A DNA stretch of 64,000 nt from Brevibacillus daliensis (GTDB lineage Bacteria > Bacillota > Bacilli > Brevibacillales > Brevibacillaceae), in assembly GCF_021245735.1 (NCBI RefSeq), contig NZ_JAJISB010000008.1:169090-233089 (forward strand), written 5' to 3'. Every line of letters begins with the position of its first letter. The first letter of the stretch is position 1. The notes below the pieces were generated by a model. It saw only the letters and a list, made by a program, of their open reading frames with translations. It was not told where the DNA came from and made no database searches. Positions 8,366 to 17,376 of the stretch are shown here, one piece after another. The position numbers and the translations under genes are program-made.

Positions 8366-8545
8366 CTATAATGGAGGAAGAAGTTTCGTATCTCTTTCCA
8401 TAGCAGAGCTACATATCGGGCAAGTTGGTACTTTGTCGAACGTTAAATTTTCTCTCATCCAACAGATGCAATCGGCCTGCATACAGGTCCACACAGATGT
8501 CGCAACTGCCACAACTGGTTCCTCTGTTCTTCTGGCGTGAAACAT
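8366..8545 (-). CDS. ydjO: YdjO-type cold-inducible small zinc-ribbon-like protein
   Basis: A 59-residue protein. AAGGAGGTGG precedes the ATG at 8545. The pattern W-x-C-x4-C-x-C-W-M-R-x-N-F/L-T-F (residues 19-36) followed by P-T-C-P-x-C (40-45) matches B. subtilis YdjO, described as cold-inducible. Cys21, Cys26 or Cys28, Cys42 and Cys45 could bind a metal. It has its own terminator and probably its own promoter. The function is unknown; the family call rests on the cysteine/tryptophan pattern and the C-terminal M-x-x-D-T-x-x-L-P. Confidence 0.75.
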   Translation of the reverse strand: MFHARRTEEPVVAVATSVWTCMQADCICWMRENLTFDKVPTCPICSSAMERDTKLLPPL

Positions 8546-8807
8546 GTCTGACCACCTCCTTGGGATGATAAACCATAAGTCCCTATTTACGTTCTACTTT
8601 CTATTATACATTCTTTCCTTAGAATAAGCATGTTTGGGGTGTAATTATACCTCAATTAACAAAAAATATAGCAAAGATGAAGGAATACTCCATTTAAGTG
8701 TTATACACTCTTGCATAGTTGTGTAATTTTACCTACATTTAAAAAGGAAATGTTTGAGCGAGAATTTCAAATAATTTTTACCCGTTGATAGAAAGAAGGT
8801 GACTCAT

Positions 8808-9842
8808 TTGCAAGATCACTCGCAAACAGAACGAAGAAAAACGGAACATATAAAAATATGCATGGAAGAACAAGTAACAAGCAGTGTTACAACTGGACTA
8901 GAATCCTACCGTTTTTTACATGCTGCACTACCCGAAATTAATTTTTCACAGATATCATTGCAAACGGGTTTTATTAATAAAATGGTGAGAACCCCATTTT
9001 TAATCAGCTCAATGACTGGTGGTACTACCTATGCAAAAGAGATTAATGAAAAATTAGCAGAAGCCGCAGAGATCAGAGGCTGGGTGATGGCACTTGGATC
9101 AATGCGTGCAGCGATAGAAAAAGAAGAGTTGGTCACGACCTTTCAGATACGTAAGAAAGCGCCTACGGTTCCTGTTATCGCTAATTTAGGAGCCGTCCAA
9201 TTAAATAATGGATATGGCATAGATGAATGCAAGAGAATTGTAGATATGGTAGAGGCAGATGCACTTGTACTTCATTTAAACAGCATGCAGGAGGTTTTTC
9301 AGGCAGAAGGAGATACCAATTTTCATCAGCTGATAACCAAAATTGCACAAGTATGTAAAGCTTCAGATGTGCCAGTTGGGGTGAAGGAGGTTGGGTTTGG
9401 ATTTGACTCTGCTTCCGCCAGTAAATTGATTGAAGCAGGCGTATCTTTTATTGATGTAGCTGGAGCAGGCGGAACTTCATGGATTGAAGTGGAAAAACAT
9501 CGTAACAAGAATAAACGAATTTGGGATGCAGCAGAAGCATTTCTTGATTGGGGAATCCCGACGGCTACAAGTATTCTTGAAGTAAGGAAAGTCTCAACCG
9601 ATCTATTGCTAATAGGTAGTGGCGGAATTAGAACTGGAGTAGAAGCAGCTAAAGCAATTGCACTTGGAGCGGATTTTGTTGGATTTGGGCGTTCGCTACT
9701 ACAAGCTGCGACTAGTTCAGTTGAAGAAGTCTTGCAAGAAATGGAGCGGATAGAATTCGAATGTAAATCTGTCATGTTTGGGATTGGAGCAAGTGATTTA
9801 CAGGCATTAAAAACGACAGAACGCTTGTTTAAAAAGGAATAG
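8808..9842 (+). CDS. fni: Type 2 isopentenyl-diphosphate delta-isomerase (FMN-dependent)
   Basis: A 344-residue TIM-barrel flavoprotein that interconverts isopentenyl and dimethylallyl diphosphate for isoprenoid synthesis in the cytoplasm. Family marks are the N-terminal RRKTEHIKIC region, SSMTGG (FMN/substrate binding), ANLGAVQ, LHLNSMQE, EGD near residue 170, VKEVGFG, DVAGAGGTSW and IGSGGIRTG. The start is most likely TTG at 8808, placed properly after AGAAGGTG; the GTG at 8799 overlaps that site. The gene is monocistronic, followed by a weak hairpin before an MFS gene. Length and motifs match B. subtilis Fni. Confidence 0.9.
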   Translation: MQDHSQTERRKTEHIKICMEEQVTSSVTTGLESYRFLHAALPEINFSQISLQTGFINKMVRTPFLISSMTGGTTYAKEINEKLAEAAEIRGWVMALGSMRAAIEKEELVTTFQIRKKAPTVPVIANLGAVQLNNGYGIDECKRIVDMVEADALVLHLNSMQEVFQAEGDTNFHQLITKIAQVCKASDVPVGVKEVGFGFDSASASKLIEAGVSFIDVAGAGGTSWIEVEKHRNKNKRIWDAAEAFLDWGIPTATSILEVRKVSTDLLLIGSGGIRTGVEAAKAIALGADFVGFGRSLLQAATSSVEEVLQEMERIEFECKSVMFGIGASDLQALKTTERLFKKE

Positions 9843-9959
9843 TTAAATCAGAAGAGCTATCATGATAAAAATGAATTGACCGTACCCTCCTGATCTGATA
9901 GCTTCAAGGCAAGAGATCATTTATCGGTAAAGAAAATTTGAGCAAGAGGAGGGAGATTA

Positions 9960-11204
9960 GTGGTTAGCCGGTTATTTGCTTCATATCCACGTGAATTGTG
10001 GATTTTAGCATTAGGTGCCATCATTAACGTGACGGGTGCCTCTTTTATTTGGCCTTTAAACAATATTTATATCACAACAATACTGGATAAACCTGCTACG
10101 ATCGCTGGTCTTGTCCTGATGTTACATGCAGGAACAGGTATTATTGGAAGCATGGTGGGAGGCTACCTTCATGATAAGGTGGGTGGCGTTAAAACCATTT
10201 TAACGGGAGGCATCATCTCTACAGCATGTGTTTTCTCCCTAGCTTTCTTTCGGGATTGGTACTTTTATGTGTTTATTATGGGAGTACTAGGATTCGGGAA
10301 TGCTCTTGTATTGCCAGTACTGAATGCAATGGCTGGTACGATTTGGCCTAAAGGGGGACGGCGTGCGTTTAATCTCGTCTATCTTTCACAAAACCTTGGT
10401 GTTGCTGTGGGTTCTGCGCTAGGCGGATTAGTGGCAGGCGTCTCATTTCAACTTGTTTTTATCGTAAATGGGATTACTAATTTGATCTTTTTGGCAATTA
10501 TCTTAATCGGGTTACGCAATAAAATGAAACGCCCTTCCGTTGAGAACACGAGCGAGCCCAAGACGAAGCAATATGATGATGTACACGTAAAAGTGAGAGG
10601 ACCATCTATTTGGCAATCTCCTTATGGTATTTCCCTCATGATCTTATGTTTAGGTTTTGCTATCACATGGATTCCCTATGCACAATGGTCAACCAACTTC
10701 TCTTCTTACATGACTGATCTAGGTTTTAAGCTGTCACAATACAGTTTATTATGGACGATTAACGGTGCACTAATCATTTTGGCACAACCGTTATGCTCCC
10801 TGCTTACTCAAAGGGTACTAAAAGGTTTGCGTTCTCAAATGCTGACGGGACTTCTCATTTTTGCTGCTGGGTTTGGTGTATTAACTATCAATCAATCATA
10901 TATGTTTTTCGTGATTGGAATGATGATTGTAACCTTCGGGGAAATGTTACTTTGGCCAGCAATTCCAGCAGCTGCTGCAGAACTCTCCACTCCTGGGAAG
11001 GAAGGCTTTTTTCAAGGTGCAATAAGCGGTTCCGCAACAGCAGGAAGGATGTTTGGACCGGTTATTGGTGGTTTTCTATATGAGAACTTTTCACCGATTA
11101 TTATGATATATGCAATGGTTGCTATTTGTTTGATTCCAATGATTTGTTATATGGTCTATGATCGACCTGTCTATTCAAAAGTACAGGAAACATTACATAG
11201 ATAA
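9960..11204 (+). CDS. Major facilitator superfamily transporter, drug-efflux type
   Basis: A 414-residue protein with twelve predicted helices in two halves separated by a charged cytoplasmic loop (around residues 188-215). The GGYLHDKVGG motif between helices 2 and 3 is the MFS motif A, and SQNLGVAVGSALGGL is a helix-5 motif common in proton-driven exporters. Start GTG at 9960 follows AGAGGAGGGAG. Related proteins are annotated as multidrug efflux carriers; the substrate is unknown. It ends at a strong terminator. Confidence 0.8.
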   Translation: MVSRLFASYPRELWILALGAIINVTGASFIWPLNNIYITTILDKPATIAGLVLMLHAGTGIIGSMVGGYLHDKVGGVKTILTGGIISTACVFSLAFFRDWYFYVFIMGVLGFGNALVLPVLNAMAGTIWPKGGRRAFNLVYLSQNLGVAVGSALGGLVAGVSFQLVFIVNGITNLIFLAIILIGLRNKMKRPSVENTSEPKTKQYDDVHVKVRGPSIWQSPYGISLMILCLGFAITWIPYAQWSTNFSSYMTDLGFKLSQYSLLWTINGALIILAQPLCSLLTQRVLKGLRSQMLTGLLIFAAGFGVLTINQSYMFFVIGMMIVTFGEMLLWPAIPAAAAELSTPGKEGFFQGAISGSATAGRMFGPVIGGFLYENFSPIIMIYAMVAICLIPMICYMVYDRPVYSKVQETLHR

Positions 11205-11222
11205 ATACCTAATCATCTTGTC

Positions 11223-11264
11223 AGGGGATCTGTTGCTGCTTCATTAAAACAGATCCTCTTATTT
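11223..11264 (+). terminator. Terminator after the MFS gene
   Basis: AGGGGATCTGTT pairs with AACAGATCCTCTT around a 13-base loop, followed by ATTTGTTG. Confidence 0.75.
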
Positions 11265-11464
11265 GTTGTGTAGAGTTTTTCTATACATGACTGACAGGGA
11301 AAATATAAAAGAATGACGAATTGTACGAAAAAAGGATATCAAGTCATGCACAATCAATGAAAATAGATTTGACTGGACGCTTGATGGGCAAAATAGGAAA
11401 ATAACTATTTTAATCTGGAAGTAAGACAAAAAATATTCTTTTTCGCGAACATTTATATTCGATG

Positions 11465-11493
11465 TTGTTTACTTTGGCTGAATTTCGTATAGT
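11465..11493 (+). promoter_or_regulatory. Candidate SigA promoter of the ecf operon
   Basis: TTGTTT, a 17-base spacer and TATAGT lie about 130 bases upstream of the first ECF gene. I see no riboswitch or other gene in the 11265-11621 interval. Confidence 0.4.
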
Positions 11494-11621
11494 TAAACAG
11501 GTGAAAAACATGTCAAGGTTGATTCAATTTCACACCAAGCAGTTAAAAATGACAAAATACCAGTACATATGAAGCGGTGTAGATAAATTACTGAGAGGAA
11601 CGAGAGAGGGGGAAGTAATCT

Positions 11622-12491
11622 ATGGCAAACGAACCACTATTACAGGTGGAAGATGTCTCCTACTCCTATAAGATAAATTCAAAAGAAACTCTACAAGTCT
11701 TAACAGATGTGAGTTTTTCTGTACAAAAGGGAGAATATGTAGCGATAATTGGTCATAACGGATCGGGAAAGTCAACGTTATCTAAGCTACTAAACGGAAT
11801 TCTTGTTCCAGAGAAGGGGCAAGTACGTGTGAAGAACTTGCTTACTAGTGATCGCACCCAGATAAAAGAGATTCGACGTACCGTCGGCATGGTCTTTCAA
11901 CACCCTGACAACCAAATCGTGGCGACCATTGTGGAAGATGACATTGCGTTTGGTTTAGAGAATATAGGGGTTCCTCACGACGAGATGGATGCAAGAATAA
12001 CTGGAGCGCTAGAAGCCGTAGGAATGAGCGAATATCGCTATCGTCCACCCCATCACCTATCTGGTGGACAAAAACAGCGAGTAGCGATTGCAGGAATTCT
12101 AGCCATGCAGCCGGAATGTCTGGTATTAGATGAAGCCACCAGTATGTTAGATAGTTATGGTCGAGATGATGTATTGGCCATCATGCGCAAGCTCCATGAG
12201 AACGGAATGACTATTATTACAGTGACTCACCATATGAATGAAGTGATTGAAGCTGATAGAGTAATTGTAATCGCTGAAGGCAAGATCGCAATGGTGGGGA
12301 GTCCCAGAGAGATTTTTATGAGGCAGCAGGAACTGGAGTCGCTACATCTCGACGTCCCTGATTGTAGTAGAATAGCAAAAGTTTTACATCAAGAAGTCTC
12401 TTCGTTCAACGCTACTGCGATGAATCCTGAAGAGATTGTATCAGAAGTGAAACGGCTGACTCACGTTAATCAAGAGGAGAGCAAATCATGA
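11622..12491 (+). CDS. ecfA1: ECF transporter ATPase A1
   Basis: A 289-residue ABC ATPase of the energy-coupling factor module for vitamin uptake. Walker A is GHNGSGKST (residues 44-52). The Q-loop region is VFQHPDNQI, the signature is LSGGQKQR, and Walker B is CLVLDEATSMLD, with an Asp-Glu pair for catalysis. It is the first gene of a four-gene operon and overlaps ecfA2 by four bases (ATGA type). Canonical ECF ATPases pair as A1/A2; order and motifs match the B. subtilis EcfA1-EcfA2-EcfT arrangement. GAGGGGG precedes the ATG. Confidence 0.95.
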   Translation: MANEPLLQVEDVSYSYKINSKETLQVLTDVSFSVQKGEYVAIIGHNGSGKSTLSKLLNGILVPEKGQVRVKNLLTSDRTQIKEIRRTVGMVFQHPDNQIVATIVEDDIAFGLENIGVPHDEMDARITGALEAVGMSEYRYRPPHHLSGGQKQRVAIAGILAMQPECLVLDEATSMLDSYGRDDVLAIMRKLHENGMTIITVTHHMNEVIEADRVIVIAEGKIAMVGSPREIFMRQQELESLHLDVPDCSRIAKVLHQEVSSFNATAMNPEEIVSEVKRLTHVNQEESKS

Positions 12492-13348
12492 ACCAGCCTA
12501 TTTTGAGTGTAAAAGATCTAACGTATGTATATATGAAAAGCACTCCTCTTGAGCATCAGGCGCTTTTGGGAGTGAATATGGAAATCACAGAGGGTGAGAT
12601 AGTTGCCATCATTGGTCATACTGGATGTGGTAAATCTACGCTCATTCAACACTTTAATGGTATACATTTCCCGCAAACCGGACATGTCATGATCAACGGC
12701 ATGGATCTAACTAAACCAAAGCTGGATGTGAAGTCGCTTCGCAGACAGGTGGGACTCGTTTTTCAGAATCCAGAGGATCAACTCTTTGAAAAGCTTGTCG
12801 GGGATGATATTGCATATGGCCCTTTCAAAATGAAGCTTCCTTTGGAAGAGGTTAGGGAACGAGTGAAGTGGGCAATGGAAATGGTAGGTCTTCCTTTTGA
12901 TGAGATGAAAGACCGTGCGACCTTTGCATTGAGTGGTGGACAAAAACGGAAGGTAGCTTTAGCGGGAGTTCTTGCCCTACGCCCAAAAATATTAGTGTTG
13001 GACGAGCCTACAGCGGGTTTAGATCCAAAATCTCGTAGAGAACTACTGGAGAAAATTAAAAAATTGAACCAGGAAGAGGGTATTACCGTAATTTTCGTCT
13101 CTCATAATATGGAGGAGGTTGCCTATTTGGCAGACCGTATCTATGTAATGGCAGGTGGAAAAGAAGTATGCCATGGTACACCTGAAGAGATATTTACTAA
13201 CCCAGAAATAATCTTGCAGCATCGAATCGGGACACCAGAGACTGTGAGAACCTTACATCGACTACATGAGGAAGGATACGCTGTCAATACAGGGAGATTC
13301 CGAGTAGAAGATGCATCAACAGAAATTCGCAAACTTTTGCCAGAGTAG
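12488..13348 (+). CDS. ecfA2: ECF transporter ATPase A2
   Basis: A 286-residue ABC ATPase, partner of EcfA1. Walker A is GHTGCGKST, the Q-loop is VFQNPEDQLFE, the signature is LSGGQKRKVA and Walker B is ILVLDEPTAGLD. The C-terminal extension, with TPEEIF and a helical tail, is typical of EcfA proteins. Its start overlaps the ecfA1 stop, and the next gene begins 11 bases after its own stop, so translation is coupled through the operon. Together with EcfT it forms the energising module shared by one or more substrate-binding S components. Confidence 0.95.
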   Translation: MNQPILSVKDLTYVYMKSTPLEHQALLGVNMEITEGEIVAIIGHTGCGKSTLIQHFNGIHFPQTGHVMINGMDLTKPKLDVKSLRRQVGLVFQNPEDQLFEKLVGDDIAYGPFKMKLPLEEVRERVKWAMEMVGLPFDEMKDRATFALSGGQKRKVALAGVLALRPKILVLDEPTAGLDPKSRRELLEKIKKLNQEEGITVIFVSHNMEEVAYLADRIYVMAGGKEVCHGTPEEIFTNPEIILQHRIGTPETVRTLHRLHEEGYAVNTGRFRVEDASTEIRKLLPE

Positions 13349-13359
13349 GAGGTGAAAAC

Positions 13360-14202
13360 GTGTCCTCACCGTTTGAACTGACCCGTAATATAACCATAGG
13401 GCAATATCTTGTCCGTAATTCTATCATACACAAGCTGGACCCCAGATTTAAGCTTGCTTCTTTTGCCATCCTGCTTGTAGGTATCGCCATATGTGATTCT
13501 TATATTGGGAATTTGATTGGTTTATTTCTATCCATCTACTTGTTCCACCTTGCATCAATACCTGTTAGTTATGGTGTTTCAGGTTTAAAGCCTGCTATTC
13601 CTTTTATGATTATTATTGGTCTCATGCAACTGTTTTTGTATAAAGAAATGTCGCCAGATAATGTGATTTATTGGCAGTTAGGTTTTTTAGAAGTATCTAG
13701 CGCTAGTATAAAAATTGTCATCATATCAGTTCTACGCTTTATGCAAATCATATTTTTAAGTAGTATTTTAACGTTGAGCACATCTACAACGGAAATTACC
13801 AGAGGCTTGGAGCGACTACTGTCGCCATTGCAAAAGGTGAAGTTTCCCGTGCATGCCTTCTCTCTAATTATTACGATTGCGATTCGTTTTGTACCTACTT
13901 TCGCGATGGAAATGGAAAAAATGATGAAAGCGCAAGCCTCAAGAGGAGCGGAATTTGGCACAGGCGCTTGGTGGCAAATTATCAAAAGAACAACGGAAAT
14001 GTTCCCTTTGATTATCCCTCTCTTCAATGTTGCTCTAGCAAGGGGAGAAGACCTTATTTTAGCAATGGAAGCACGTTGTTATACCCCAGGTTCATCCAGA
14101 ACGGTTTATACGCAGTACAAAGCGAACGGAAATGATTATGTTGCATTGCTGGTTAGTGTAGGAATTGTCTTTGTGCTTGTTTTCATTCCATATCCGTGGT
14201 AA
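13360..14202 (+). CDS. ecfT: ECF transporter transmembrane component T
   Basis: A 280-residue membrane protein (GTG start after GGAGGTG) with a short N-terminal segment GQYLVRNSIIHKLDPRFKL characteristic of EcfT, several membrane helices, and the two coupling-helix motifs A-S-R-G (in ASRGAEFG) and A-R-C (in AMEARCYTPG, corresponding to the Ala-Arg-Gly signatures) that dock on the two ATPases. The second motif has Cys rather than Gly, which is tolerated in the family. The gene sits between ecfA2 and the S-component gene. Confidence 0.93.
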   Translation: MSSPFELTRNITIGQYLVRNSIIHKLDPRFKLASFAILLVGIAICDSYIGNLIGLFLSIYLFHLASIPVSYGVSGLKPAIPFMIIIGLMQLFLYKEMSPDNVIYWQLGFLEVSSASIKIVIISVLRFMQIIFLSSILTLSTSTTEITRGLERLLSPLQKVKFPVHAFSLIITIAIRFVPTFAMEMEKMMKAQASRGAEFGTGAWWQIIKRTTEMFPLIIPLFNVALARGEDLILAMEARCYTPGSSRTVYTQYKANGNDYVALLVSVGIVFVLVFIPYPW

Positions 14203-14237
14203 AAATCAATAGAAAAACGAGATAAAGGAGGAGATTC

Positions 14238-14789
14238 ATGGTGGAAAGAGGACTCACAGTACGAAAAATTGTGATTGCCGGGGTGCTAGGAGCGATTGCG
14301 ATCCTGCTTGGTGTGACTCGTATCGGTTATATTCCTGTTCCTACACCTGCTGGTAATGCTACAATCATGCACATCCCCGTAATCATTGGTGCGATTATGG
14401 AGGGCTGGGGCGTTGGTATGATAATTGGACTTATCTTTGGTGTATCATCTTTTTTAAATGCCACCGTCGTACTATTTAAAGACCCGCTCGTAGCCATTTT
14501 ACCTCGACTTCTTATTGGGGTATTCGCCTATATTACGTATGTAGGATTAAAAAACTTTAATCAGTATGTAGCAATCGGCATGGCAGGATTTGTAGGTTCA
14601 CTAAGTAATACGATTCTGGTTATGACAATGGCAGTTGTTCAAAACTACCTGGTCCCTGGCGCGGCTATAGCGGTTGTACTTACCCAGGGGATTCCGGAGG
14701 CAATTGTCTCGGTTATTGTAACCCTTGCTGTTGTTACCACCTGGAAAAAACTAGGACCATCCGGAAAGCAAAAGTCAAAAATATCCTGA
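14238..14789 (+). CDS. ECF transporter S component (substrate unknown, DUF3816/PanT-like)
   Basis: A 183-residue membrane protein with about six helices. It provides the substrate-binding part of the ECF transporter encoded just upstream (36-base gap, AAAGGAGGAG before the ATG). The segment TIMHIPVIIGAIMEGWGVG followed by GLIFGVSSF and PRLLIGVFAY is the pattern of the S components grouped with predicted pantothenate and hydroxymethylpyrimidine transporters. Its position in the operon means it is probably the dedicated S subunit. The following gene encodes an M20 amidohydrolase, which could hint at a pyrimidine- or beta-alanine-related substrate; this is speculation. Confidence 0.8.
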   Translation: MVERGLTVRKIVIAGVLGAIAILLGVTRIGYIPVPTPAGNATIMHIPVIIGAIMEGWGVGMIIGLIFGVSSFLNATVVLFKDPLVAILPRLLIGVFAYITYVGLKNFNQYVAIGMAGFVGSLSNTILVMTMAVVQNYLVPGAAIAVVLTQGIPEAIVSVIVTLAVVTTWKKLGPSGKQKSKIS

Positions 14790-14810
14790 ACATGCAGAAT
14801 ATGATTGTTT

Positions 14811-14843
14811 TAGCTCTACTATTATTAGTAGAGCTATTTTTAT
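14811..14843 (+). terminator. Terminator of the ecf operon
   Basis: TAGCTCTACTA and TAGTAGAGCTA form a perfect 11-bp stem with a 4-base loop, followed by TTTTTA. Confidence 0.85.
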
Positions 14844-14920
14844 GCTAAAAGAACATAGTAATCTGAAATGCTTCGTGGAATAATAAGAGGATGATAAAAA
14901 TTCGCAATGGGGAGAGTTAC

Positions 14921-16186
14921 ATGTTCGATAAAGAGAAGCACATACATAACAAACGTATTCATGCAGAGCGACTATCTTTACGAATCGAGCAGCTAGCTAT
15001 GATCGGAAAGACGGATCGGAATGGTGTTACACGTCTTCCTTTGACTGAAGAAGATGATAAGGCACAACAATTGGTTGGAGAATGGATGAAGCAAGCTGGC
15101 ATGAAGGTAAGAAGAGATGATTTTGGCAATCTGATTGGCAGAAGAGAAGGAAGTGATCCTGACGCCACTGCTATCATGATCGGTTCACATATAGATTCTG
15201 TTCCTAATGGTGGTAAATTTGATGGAACGGTTGGAGTGATCAGCGGCATTGAGATTGTTCAGGCCATACATGATGCCAACGTATCTCATAAACATCCGAT
15301 CGAAGTCATAGCATTTTCTGATGAAGAAGGGGCTCGTTTTTCAGATGGGTTATTTGGAAGTAGGGGGATATGCGGTTACCTTACAGATAAAGAACTAGCA
15401 GTTATCGACGTGGAAGGAATTAGTCGAAAGGAAGCGATGGAGCAATTTGGACTATCGACTGAGAAAATGGCTAATTCTGTTCGAAATGCTACAGATGTTA
15501 GAGCTTATCTAGAGATACATATTGAACAAGGACCTTATTTACAAGCGATGAATCAACCTGTCGGACTTGTTACCTGCATTGCTGGTTCTTATGTGTTACG
15601 AATTACGCTTCGGGGAGAAGCAGGTCATGCTGGAACTGTCCCAATGCCAATGAGACGTGATTCTATGATGGGTGCAGCAGAGGCTATGGTAGCAATTGAA
15701 AAATTATGTGGACATGATGCGAAGCTGCCAACAGTTGGGACGGTTGGCACCCTTGAAATTTTTCCTGGGGCATCCAATGTTATTCCATCGGAAGTAAGCT
15801 TTACCCTTGATATTCGAGATTCCGACGATGAGCGCCTACATAAGCTGATAACCGATGTTGAGGTGGTACTTGCAGACATTTCTTTACGCCGTGGACTTGA
15901 GTACCATATTGAACAGTTGCTATCTGAGTCACCAGTAGAGCCTTCCCACAAGCTCATGGAACAACTTAGATCTTCTGCCGACAAACATGGAATGATCCTG
16001 CCAGAATTAATTAGTGGTGCTGGACATGATGCTATGATCATGGCCTCTATCACTGAAATGGCAATGCTATTTGTCCGTTGTAAGGATGGGATTAGTCACA
16101 ATCCCAAAGAATGGGCAGATGCAGAAGATATCGCAATTGGTGTCTCTATTCTTTGTGATACTGTGCTCAAACTGTCGAATGAATAA
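14921..16186 (+). CDS. M20 zinc amidohydrolase (N-carbamoyl-amino acid hydrolase/allantoate amidohydrolase family)
   Basis: A 421-residue cytoplasmic metallo-amidase. Metal ligands and motifs of the HyuC/AllC/beta-ureidopropionase group are visible: GSHIDSVPNGGKFDG (His, Asp), SDEEGARF (Glu), EIHIEQGP (His), the dimerisation-lid RGEAGHAGTVPM and the C-terminal SGAGHDAM. These enzymes cleave N-carbamoyl or ureido groups from amino acids, beta-alanine or purine breakdown products; substrate choice cannot be read here. B. subtilis YlmB, a formylaminopyrimidine hydrolase, is in the same family. ATG at 14921 follows GGGGAGAG; an in-frame ATG at 14891 lacks spacing. Confidence 0.85.
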   Translation: MFDKEKHIHNKRIHAERLSLRIEQLAMIGKTDRNGVTRLPLTEEDDKAQQLVGEWMKQAGMKVRRDDFGNLIGRREGSDPDATAIMIGSHIDSVPNGGKFDGTVGVISGIEIVQAIHDANVSHKHPIEVIAFSDEEGARFSDGLFGSRGICGYLTDKELAVIDVEGISRKEAMEQFGLSTEKMANSVRNATDVRAYLEIHIEQGPYLQAMNQPVGLVTCIAGSYVLRITLRGEAGHAGTVPMPMRRDSMMGAAEAMVAIEKLCGHDAKLPTVGTVGTLEIFPGASNVIPSEVSFTLDIRDSDDERLHKLITDVEVVLADISLRRGLEYHIEQLLSESPVEPSHKLMEQLRSSADKHGMILPELISGAGHDAMIMASITEMAMLFVRCKDGISHNPKEWADAEDIAIGVSILCDTVLKLSNE

Positions 16187-16255
16187 CAATTTTTGAAACA
16201 CTCTATCTAGGATATTCGTATGAAGGAATACATACGTGACGATGGGAGAGTTAAT

Positions 16256-17053
16256 ATGAAGGAGACAAAAGAGTATTTACATAAAGAATTAGATGCTGTG
16301 CTTGCCTGGGAGCAAGATCAGAAAGATTTATGGTTCTGGGAAAAAATAGGTCGGCTTCCGTTCGTGTTACTCGACAGGGTAGCTCCCAAAATGTTAAAAG
16401 ATAAAGTTGGTGAAATGCTCAATGAGTTAGGTGCCTTTATCCAGTCTGGAGGAAAGCATCTCATTAGCGAAAAAGATATACTAAATCGCTTTCCTGACAA
16501 GCCCAATCATCTAAGTCAGGTATCTGCAATGCCGTTAACTGAGATGGATCAGGTGGCCAAGGATTTGGGCACTTCACGAACCAATGTTGCTACTGTACAA
16601 GGTGCGAGTACCGGATTTGGTGGCATGTTCACATTAGCAATTGATATTCCCATGATTATTGGCTTATCTCTTAAGGTTTTACAGGAGATTGCTATAGTGT
16701 ATGGCTTTGATCCGCATGACAAAACGGAGCGTGTCTTTATTATTAAATGCCTTCAGTTTGCTTCAGCGGATCTGGTCGGAAAAAAAGCAATTCTGGATGA
16801 ATTGGCTGATATGGAGAGCAAAGAAAAGCACAAGGAAGTAATTGCTCAAATCCAAGGATGGCGAGAGGTTTCTCTTACCTTCATGGATAATATGGCTTGG
16901 AAAAAATTATTCCAAATGATCCCCATAGCGGGGATGTTTTTTGGAGCATATCTTAATCGGTCTCATATTGCAGACATTGCAGAAACAGGACATATGTTGT
17001 ATCGAAAACGCAGAATACTGCATAAACTACAGGAATGTGAAGAGAGAAAATAA
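16256..17053 (+). CDS. EcsC family protein
   Basis: A 265-residue protein of the EcsC family. It has a charged helical N-terminus (KEYLHKELDAVLAWEQ) and a central TGFGGMFTLAIDIPMIIGLSL membrane-interacting segment, then YGFDPHDKTERVFIIKCL and a second hydrophobic IPIAGMFFGAYLN. EcsC proteins are named after the third gene of the B. subtilis ecs ABC transporter locus, but this copy is not next to EcsA/EcsB. The ATG at 16256 follows GGGAGAG at proper spacing. The function is poorly defined; likely membrane-associated. Confidence 0.85.
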   Translation: MKETKEYLHKELDAVLAWEQDQKDLWFWEKIGRLPFVLLDRVAPKMLKDKVGEMLNELGAFIQSGGKHLISEKDILNRFPDKPNHLSQVSAMPLTEMDQVAKDLGTSRTNVATVQGASTGFGGMFTLAIDIPMIIGLSLKVLQEIAIVYGFDPHDKTERVFIIKCLQFASADLVGKKAILDELADMESKEKHKEVIAQIQGWREVSLTFMDNMAWKKLFQMIPIAGMFFGAYLNRSHIADIAETGHMLYRKRRILHKLQECEERK

Positions 17054-17117
17054 TTGGCAAGTAAGAGAGAGTTATGATACACTAGTTAAAACTTTCCTGT
17101 AAGGAGGTGCAAGGTAC

Positions 17118-17261
17118 GTGAGTGGATCTGTTCAAGCTTGGTTTATTGTTGAAACATCCAGTATGACACATGATTTTTCCAACTACGGGAGAAGTCTGTC
17201 CTTTTTTGGACCAACAATACCATATGAACAGAAACAAAAACGGCGTACCACGCATCGTTAG
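17118..17261 (+). CDS. Putative small protein, 47 aa
   Basis: GTG start preceded by a perfect AAGGAGGTG, ending 34 bases before a rho-independent terminator, so it looks like a complete small transcription unit. A possible promoter (TTGGCA at 17054, 18-base spacer, TACACT) precedes it. The product is polar, with an aromatic N-terminal half (SVQAWFIVETSSM) and a basic tail KQKRRTTHR. I recognise no family. It could be a small basic protein or a leader peptide for the ABC-F gene downstream, whose own start lies beyond the terminator. Confidence 0.4.
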   Translation: MSGSVQAWFIVETSSMTHDFSNYGRSLSFFGPTIPYEQKQKRRTTHR

Positions 17262-17294
17262 CAACCAGGAGTAATTTACTCATAATGAAAACGA

Positions 17295-17325
17295 CAGCTG
17301 CGGGTTATTTGCCTGCAGCTTTTTT
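17295..17325 (+). terminator. Terminator (or attenuator) upstream of the ABC-F gene
   Basis: AGCTGCGGG pairs with CCTGCAGCT across TTATTTG, followed by six T. It ends 51 bases before the ABC-F start. Many antibiotic-resistance ABC-F genes are controlled by leader-peptide attenuation, so its position after a small ORF is suggestive. Confidence 0.65.
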
Positions 17326-17376
17326 GTGTTTTGCTATCGAAATAACCTCGTAAACAAGGAAAGGCGGATATATACC

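Noticed and set aside
9326..9775. Long minus-strand frame inside fni
   Set aside because: It is an antisense shadow of a well-conserved enzyme and has no start signals.
11265..11621. Riboswitch upstream of the ECF operon (thiamine, riboflavin, etc.)
   Set aside because: None of the conserved aptamer blocks could be recognised; only a promoter candidate was seen.
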